The position numbers and the translations under genes are program-made. Below, one piece after another: positions 58,999-64,000 of a stretch of 64,000 nt of DNA. The stretch's first letter is position 1, and each line of letters opens with the position of its first letter. The stretch is from Rhizobium sp. ARZ01 (GTDB lineage: Bacteria > Pseudomonadota > Alphaproteobacteria > Rhizobiales > Rhizobiaceae): contig NZ_JACVAE010000003.1 of NCBI RefSeq assembly GCF_014851675.1, forward strand, positions 310,001 to 374,000. Direction: 5' to 3'. Below the pieces are notes generated by a model, which was not told the origin of the DNA, searched no databases, and was given only the letters and a program-made list of their open reading frames with translations.

Positions 58999-60252
58999 AT
59001 GATGAACGGTCAGACTCAACCCGACGTCGTCGTAGTCGGCGCCGGCGTCGTGGGGCTCTCCGCGGCGATCGCCGCCCAGGCACGGGGGCTTTCGGTTGTC
59101 GTGCTTGACCGCGAAGGTCCCGCGGCTGGGGCCTCGGCTGGCAATGCCGGGGCTTTCGCCTTTACCGATATCCTTCCGCTGGCCTCGCCGGGCATCCTGA
59201 AGAAGGCGCCGAAATGGCTGCTCGACCCGCTCGGGCCGCTTTCGGTTCCGCCCTCCTATGCGCTGCAGATCGCACCATGGATGTTTCGCTTCTGGCGCGC
59301 TTGCCAGCCCTCGCGCGTGGCGCATTCGACTACGGCGCAGACGGCGCTGATGGATCTGTCGAAGGCGGAACTGGAGCCGTTCCTGCAGCAGACCGGCACC
59401 ATGCCGATGCTGCGCAAGGAGGGTAACCTCCAGGTCTACGAGAGCGAAGCCGAACTGAAGGCCTCGCTCCCCGGCTGGAAGGCGCGGGCGGAGCACGGAA
59501 TCGAATTCCGTCACATGACCGCAGAGGAATTGGCTGCGATCCAGCCTGGCCTCGCGCCGCGTTTCACCCATGGCACCTTTACGCCGGGCTGGTACTCGAT
59601 CACCGATCCGAAGCTCTACACGATCGCCCTGGCGGATTATTTCCGCGCCATGGGCGGTACGATCGAGCGGGCAGACGTTACGGCCGTGCGCCCGGCCGGG
59701 GATGGGGTCGAGATACTGACGGCGGACGGCAGCACGCGCCGTGCGGCGAAAGTCGTGCTTTCGGCGGGCGCGTTTTCGCACAAGATCGCCAAGACCCTCG
59801 GCGAGAGCATCCCGCTGGAAACCGAACGTGGTTACAACACGACGCTTCCCGGCGATGCCTTCGACCTGCGCACGCAGGTTACCTTTGGCGGTCACGGCTT
59901 CGTCGTCACGCGCCTGTCGACCGGCATCCGCGTCGGCGGTGCGGTGGAACTCGGCGGGCTCAAGCTGCCGCCGAACTATCGCCGGTCTGAGGCGATGCTC
60001 AAGAAGGCGCAAACCTTCCTGCCCGGGCTGAAGCCGCAGGGCGGCGTGCAGTGGATGGGCTTCCGTCCCTCGCTGCCCGACAGCCTGCCGGCGATCGGCC
60101 GCGCCCGAGCCACGCCACGCGTGATCTACGCCTTCGGGCACGGCCACCTCGGCTTGACCCAGTCGGCGGGCACAGCACGGATCGTTGCCGATCTGCTGAC
60201 CGGCCAGACGCCTGCCATCGACATCGCGTCCTTCTCGCCTCAACGCTTCTGA
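58999..60252 (+). CDS. FAD-dependent D-amino-acid dehydrogenase (HypO/DadA-like)
   Basis: A 417-residue DAO-family flavoprotein: VVVVGAGVVGLSAAIAAQARGLSVVVLD, GASAGNAGAFAFTD, and C-terminal WMGFRPSLPDSLPAIGR...YAFGHGHLGLTQSAGTA. In S. meliloti HypO oxidises cis-4-hydroxy-D-proline (and D-proline) to the pyrroline; that role fits here. The partner subunits HypX/Y/Z of S. meliloti are not present, so it may use another electron acceptor. ATG 58999 or 59002 after TTGAGGG. Confidence 0.87.
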   Translation: MMNGQTQPDVVVVGAGVVGLSAAIAAQARGLSVVVLDREGPAAGASAGNAGAFAFTDILPLASPGILKKAPKWLLDPLGPLSVPPSYALQIAPWMFRFWRACQPSRVAHSTTAQTALMDLSKAELEPFLQQTGTMPMLRKEGNLQVYESEAELKASLPGWKARAEHGIEFRHMTAEELAAIQPGLAPRFTHGTFTPGWYSITDPKLYTIALADYFRAMGGTIERADVTAVRPAGDGVEILTADGSTRRAAKVVLSAGAFSHKIAKTLGESIPLETERGYNTTLPGDAFDLRTQVTFGGHGFVVTRLSTGIRVGGAVELGGLKLPPNYRRSEAMLKKAQTFLPGLKPQGGVQWMGFRPSLPDSLPAIGRARATPRVIYAFGHGHLGLTQSAGTARIVADLLTGQTPAIDIASFSPQRF

Positions 60253-60267
60253 GAGAGGTATCGCCGC

Positions 60268-61959
60268 ATGAAAGCACAGACGCCCGCCCAAAGTATCCTT
60301 GGTGGCGTGGCCGAAGGCCCCGTCGTGGCTTCGCCGGAGGCCTTGAGCTTCTGGGGTGGTGTTGATCCCGCGACGGGTTCGGTCATCGACGTGCACCATC
60401 CGCTTCACGGCAAGTGTCTGACCGGTGGCATCCTGATGCTGCCGTCGAGCCGTGGCTCCTGTACCGGATCGGGCGTACTTCTCGATCTCGTGCTCAGCGG
60501 ACGGGCGCCGGCGGCGCTGGTATTTTCGGAAGCCGAGGACGTGCTGACCCTCGGCGCGCTGATTGCAACGGAAATGTTCGGCAAGCCGCTCCCGGTGCTG
60601 CGCCTCGCACCGGAAGCGTTTGCGGCACTGTCACGGGCGAAGACGGCAAGGATCGGCGATACCGCGATCGAAGCCGACGGCCTCACGATCCCCGTAAGCG
60701 CACCGGCCACCGCCGCGCTGGAGCTGACCGAGGCGGATCGGGCCATGCTCGAGGGAAAGCAGGGCGTGGCCGTCCAGCAGGCGATGCGCATCATCTGCGC
60801 CATGGCGGCGCAGCAGGGCGCGCGCAGTCTCGTGGACGTAACTCAGGGACATATTGACGGCTGTATCTATGCCAGCCCGGCGAACCTGACCTTTGCCGAA
60901 AAGATGGCTGATATGGGCGCGCAGGTCTGTGTGCCGACGACGATGAACGCTATCTCCGTCGACCGTGCGAACTGGCAGGCGCAAGGGGTGCCGTATGCGT
61001 TCGGCAATCCGGCGGCGCGTCTCGCCGATGCCTATGTCCGCATGGGCTGCCGGCCGACCTTTACCTGTTCGCCCTATCTGCTCGACAGCGCACCGAACGC
61101 CGGTGAATCGATTGCCTGGGCCGAATCCAACGCGGTGATCTTCGCCAATACCGTGCTTGGCGCACGCACGGCGAAACATCCCGATTTCCTCGATCTTTGC
61201 ATCGCGCTGACCGGACGCGCGCCGCTATCCGGCGTCTATCTCGACGAGCATCGCAAGGCGCGCCGCGTCATCGACGTGGAATTGCCGGAGGGCGTAGACG
61301 ATGCGTTTTGGCCGCTGATCGGTTATCTCGCCGGTCGCGCGGCTCCCGATCGCATCCCGCTGCTGCATGGGCTCGCCTCGGCGCAGCCGTCGCGCGACGA
61401 CCTCAAGGCGCTCTGCGCGGCCTTCGGCACGACTTCCGCTAGCCCCATGCTGCATATCGAGGGCGTGACGCCCGAGGCCAACGGCGCGGCAGCCGACAAT
61501 GCCGACCGGGTCACCATCAGCCGCGCCGACATGGCCGCCGCCTGGGCGCTCTTGAACGAGGGGCCGGAAGAGGTGGAGCTTGTCGCCATCGGCAGCCCGC
61601 ACGCGTCACTCGACGAATGCCGCGCACTGGCCGACGCACTCGCCGGACGCACACGCCATCCGGAGGTCACGGTGATCGTCACAGCGGGCAGCCAGGTGAT
61701 CGCTGATGCCAAGCGCGACGGCACGTTCGTCCGACTACAAGAGAGCGGCGTGCAGGTGTTGCCCGATCTCTGCTGGTGCTCGATTTCCGAGCCGGTCTTT
61801 CCGACACGCACGCGAGCGGTAATGACGAATTCCGGCAAGTACGCGCATTACGGTCCCGGCCTTTCCGGCCGCGCCGTCCGCTTCGGCAGTCTTGCCGACT
61901 GCGCGCTTGCCGCCCAGTCAGGCAAAGTCCCCGTCAAGCTGCCCGGCTGGCTGGCTTGA
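60268..61959 (+). CDS. Aconitase X, fused small and large subunits (probable cis-3-hydroxy-L-proline dehydratase)
   Basis: A 563-residue protein joining both AcnX parts. Residues ~10-135 are the small swivel domain ([50 protein letters not shown]) and ~150-563 the large catalytic part ([82 protein letters not shown]). AcnX enzymes dehydrate cis-3-hydroxy-L-proline to pyrroline-2-carboxylate using an iron-sulfur centre. It follows the FAD enzyme by 15 bases (GAGAGGT before ATG). Confidence 0.88.
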   Translation: MKAQTPAQSILGGVAEGPVVASPEALSFWGGVDPATGSVIDVHHPLHGKCLTGGILMLPSSRGSCTGSGVLLDLVLSGRAPAALVFSEAEDVLTLGALIATEMFGKPLPVLRLAPEAFAALSRAKTARIGDTAIEADGLTIPVSAPATAALELTEADRAMLEGKQGVAVQQAMRIICAMAAQQGARSLVDVTQGHIDGCIYASPANLTFAEKMADMGAQVCVPTTMNAISVDRANWQAQGVPYAFGNPAARLADAYVRMGCRPTFTCSPYLLDSAPNAGESIAWAESNAVIFANTVLGARTAKHPDFLDLCIALTGRAPLSGVYLDEHRKARRVIDVELPEGVDDAFWPLIGYLAGRAAPDRIPLLHGLASAQPSRDDLKALCAAFGTTSASPMLHIEGVTPEANGAAADNADRVTISRADMAAAWALLNEGPEEVELVAIGSPHASLDECRALADALAGRTRHPEVTVIVTAGSQVIADAKRDGTFVRLQESGVQVLPDLCWCSISEPVFPTRTRAVMTNSGKYAHYGPGLSGRAVRFGSLADCALAAQSGKVPVKLPGWLA

Positions 61960-61982
61960 CGCCAACCGGGCCACTGGCTCGT

Positions 61983-63821
61983 CTACAGGCTGGCCTGTTC
62001 GCTGACCCGCTTTTGGTCAGGGAAGCTGATCGGCGCGGTGCGCGCGGCAAGCCAGCTTGCCGGGCCGGCATCGAGCAGGCCAGCCATCGAAGTGGCGACA
62101 CGTTCGTGGTAGGTGTCGATCCAATGGCGTTCCGCTTCGGTAAGCAGCGCAATCTCCGCCAGTCTGAGATCGATGGGCACGAGCGTCAGGCTGCGGAAGC
62201 TCATGAAGCCGTCGCCGTCGTCGATTACCTCCACCTGGTTTTCGATGCGGATGCCGTATTCGCCGGCCTTGTAGTATCCGGGCTCGATGGTGGTGACCAT
62301 GCCGGGCGTCAGCTCTATCTCGTTGATGCGGCGATCGAAGCGCTGCGGCTGCTCATGCACCGACAGCATATGACCGACCCCGTGGCCGGTGCCGTGGTCG
62401 TAGTCGAGGCCGAGGTCCCATAGCGGCCGACGGGCGAAGGCATCGAGATGATGCCCGCAGGCTCCCGTCGGAAACTTCAGCGACATCATGGAAATGAAGC
62501 CCTTGAGAACGGCGGTATAGGCCCGGCACATCTCAGTGTTCACCGGACCGATTGCCGTCGTTCGCGTCGCATCGGTGGTCCCTGTCAGGTACTGTCCGCC
62601 GGAATCGAGCAGAAAGACGCCCCGTGACGTAATCGGCGCATTGCTCTTGTCCGTTGCCGCGTAGTGGCACATGGCGGCATTGGCGCCTGCGGCCGAGATC
62701 GTGCGGAAGCTCGACTCGACGAAGCTTTCGGCCATGCCGCGGAACGCGAGGATACGCTCCTCTGCCTCCAGCTCGGTTACCGGTTCTCCGTTTGCCTCGC
62801 GTTCACCGGCGTGCCGTTCGAGCCAGTCGAAGAAGCGGATCCAGGCGGCGCCGTCGAGCTGATGGCAATCCCGAAAGCCGGCGAGTTCGATCGGGTTCTT
62901 GTGCATTTTTGCGAGCGTAATCGGGCTTCTGGCCAGCCGAACGCTTCCGCCCGCGTCACGCGTGGCGTGCGCCACGGCCGATGAGGTAACAGCCGGATCG
63001 AACATGGCCGTACGGCCAGGCGCCGCCGCCCGCACACGCTCGAGAAGCCGTTGCGGCTCTGCGATGGCGACACCGTCGAGTTCGAAGCCGGAGAGGTCAT
63101 TGGGCAGCTTGCGATGATCGACCAGCCATTCTGCCTTGCCTTCGCGGTCGACGATCATGAAGGACTGCGGCATCGGATTGCAGGCGACATCGCCGCCGCG
63201 CACGTTAAGAAACCAGGCGATGTTGTCCGGCTGGGTCTCGACCAGGAAGTCAGCGCCGTGTTCTGCGAGCATCGCCGCGATCCGGCGCCTCTTGCTGGCG
63301 ACGCTTTCGCCGGAATTGGCGAGCGGAAAGGCCATGATCTTGCCGAGCGGTTTTTCCGGCTGGGCGGTCCAGATCGCATCGACGAGATCCTGCGTGACGG
63401 GAACCCAGGACCCGCCGGCTGCACTCACCGAGCGCCCGCAATCCTCATCCCAGGTCGAAGGCAGCAGCATCGGGTTGAAGCCGACCTTCTCTCCGCGCCG
63501 CAGATGTTTCGCCAGCCAGTCTTTCAGGGGCGCATTATGGAGATGCTCGACCTGGAACTGATCCAGGTCGATCTCGTCGCGCACCTGGACCTGATATCGC
63601 CCGTCGACGAAGATCGCGGCACGGTCGCGCATGATGATCGCAACCCCGGCCGATCCCGTGAAACCGGTGACATAGGCGAGCCGGCAGTCGTGCGGCGCGC
63701 AATATTCGCCTTGATGCTCATCGAAGCGGGGCACCACATAGCCGTCGAGACCTTCTTCGAGGAGCTTGCGGCGCAGGGCTGCGATGCGACCGGATGTGTC
63801 CGGTCTTGCTGTCGATGTCAT
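61983..63821 (-). CDS. Xaa-Pro aminopeptidase (M24B, three-domain type)
   Basis: A 612-residue creatinase/aminopeptidase P: two N-terminal creatinase-like domains (1-300), then M24 (about 310-550) with metal ligands in LLDSGGQY, TDATRTTAIG, GTGHGVGHMLSVHE, TIEPGYY and RIENQVEV, and a C-terminal extension (LTLVPIDLRLAEIALL...). It removes the residue before proline from peptides. Its gene follows an oligopeptide transporter ATPase by 27 bases and converges on the hydroxyproline operon, suggesting a role with proline-rich peptides. Confidence 0.93.
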   Translation of the reverse strand: MTSTARPDTSGRIAALRRKLLEEGLDGYVVPRFDEHQGEYCAPHDCRLAYVTGFTGSAGVAIIMRDRAAIFVDGRYQVQVRDEIDLDQFQVEHLHNAPLKDWLAKHLRRGEKVGFNPMLLPSTWDEDCGRSVSAAGGSWVPVTQDLVDAIWTAQPEKPLGKIMAFPLANSGESVASKRRRIAAMLAEHGADFLVETQPDNIAWFLNVRGGDVACNPMPQSFMIVDREGKAEWLVDHRKLPNDLSGFELDGVAIAEPQRLLERVRAAAPGRTAMFDPAVTSSAVAHATRDAGGSVRLARSPITLAKMHKNPIELAGFRDCHQLDGAAWIRFFDWLERHAGEREANGEPVTELEAEERILAFRGMAESFVESSFRTISAAGANAAMCHYAATDKSNAPITSRGVFLLDSGGQYLTGTTDATRTTAIGPVNTEMCRAYTAVLKGFISMMSLKFPTGACGHHLDAFARRPLWDLGLDYDHGTGHGVGHMLSVHEQPQRFDRRINEIELTPGMVTTIEPGYYKAGEYGIRIENQVEVIDDGDGFMSFRSLTLVPIDLRLAEIALLTEAERHWIDTYHERVATSMAGLLDAGPASWLAARTAPISFPDQKRVSEQASL

Positions 63822-63848
63822 GTCGTCTTTTCCTTGAAAATGATGGTC

Positions 63849-64000
63849 TTAGGTGTCCGCGATTGTTTCGGCGAAGTGGCAGGCGACCATGCCCGCGCCG
63901 ACCGATCTCAGTGCCGGCCTTTCGCGCCGGCAAAGCTCGGCCGCATGCGGGCAGCGCACATGAAACGGGCAGCCTGAAGGGATATTGAGCGGTGAGGGCA
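63849..64000 (-). CDS. Oligopeptide/dipeptide ABC transporter ATPase, C-terminal end (partial)
   Basis: The last 50 codons of an OppD/OppF/DppD-type ATPase, cut by the window edge. The frame reads PSPLNIPSGCPFHVRCPHAAELCRRERPAL...ACHF, the oligo_HPY tail with its cysteines (GCPFHVRCP...C...AC). Stop at 63849-63851. Upstream genes of the transporter lie outside the window. Confidence 0.85.
   Translation of the reverse strand, partial: PSPLNIPSGCPFHVRCPHAAELCRRERPALRSVGAGMVACHFAETIADT

Overview
The window looks like chromosomal DNA of a rhizobial alphaproteobacterium, most likely Ensifer/Sinorhizobium. The reasons are the cyclic beta-1,2-glucan pair ndvB/ndvA, an rhizobial-type pyruvate carboxylase with a TTG start, the ccmABCD-ccmG block next to aconitase, the run ftsY-mtaB-dapF and then ffh-rpsP-rimM-trmD-rplS-leuC, a TTAA-N7-TTAAC (CtrA) box before ftsK and a sigma-54 promoter before glnK-amtB. 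GC content is high throughout and I see no clear compositional break. The genus is an inference from protein resemblance; no 16S or other taxonomic marker lies in the window.

Layout. 1-3.5 kb: the 3' end of ndvB, a decayed RTX-type gene and ndvA. 3.8-9.2 kb: a LuxR-type regulator, pyruvate carboxylase, a GNAT acetyltransferase and a DUF2794 protein. 9.2-16.7 kb: a gene-poor gap, a DUF1223 secreted protein, acnA, and the cytochrome c maturation genes ccmA, B, C, D and G. 16.7-21.3 kb (minus strand): dapF-mtaB-ftsY-yciB, packed with 4-bp overlaps. 21.5-33 kb: a chemotaxis receptor, then translation and secretion genes (ffh, chorismate mutase, rpsP, rimM, trmD, rplS), a polar amino-acid uptake pair, leuC and sixA. 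33-47.4 kb: mostly housekeeping genes (aldo/keto reductase, an L,D-transpeptidase, a response regulator, a cyclic-nucleotide-binding protein, xthA, lolA, ftsK, amtB-glnK, tesB, a ubiquinone-type hydroxylase, a Trm112-like protein, a LON-domain protein, a thioredoxin and a prolyl-tRNA editing protein). 47.66 kb: tRNA-Gly(GCC).

Beyond the tRNA the content becomes catabolic. Two genes of leucine/isovalerate breakdown (HMG-CoA lyase and an enoyl-CoA hydratase) survive beside what looks like a scrap of the biotin-carrier end of methylcrotonyl-CoA carboxylase. From 50.5 kb to the end lies a hydroxyproline/proline-derivative locus: a GntR/FCD regulator, a HypD-like deaminase, a frameshifted LysE exporter, a pyrroline-2-carboxylate reductase-like enzyme, an alpha-ketoglutarate semialdehyde dehydrogenase-like enzyme, a complete polar amino-acid ABC transporter, an FAD amino-acid dehydrogenase and a fused aconitase X. 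On the other strand follow an Xaa-Pro aminopeptidase and the end of an oligopeptide ABC ATPase. Together these could take collagen-like peptides and hydroxyproline isomers in and send them to alpha-ketoglutarate and proline.

The less expected signals are an attenuator-like leader before ffh, the RTX pseudogene with two lesions, the frameshifted exporter, the carboxylase remnant, and repeated TTGTCGACAA-like boxes around the GntR gene. I found no CRISPR array, insertion sequence, prophage or plasmid origin.
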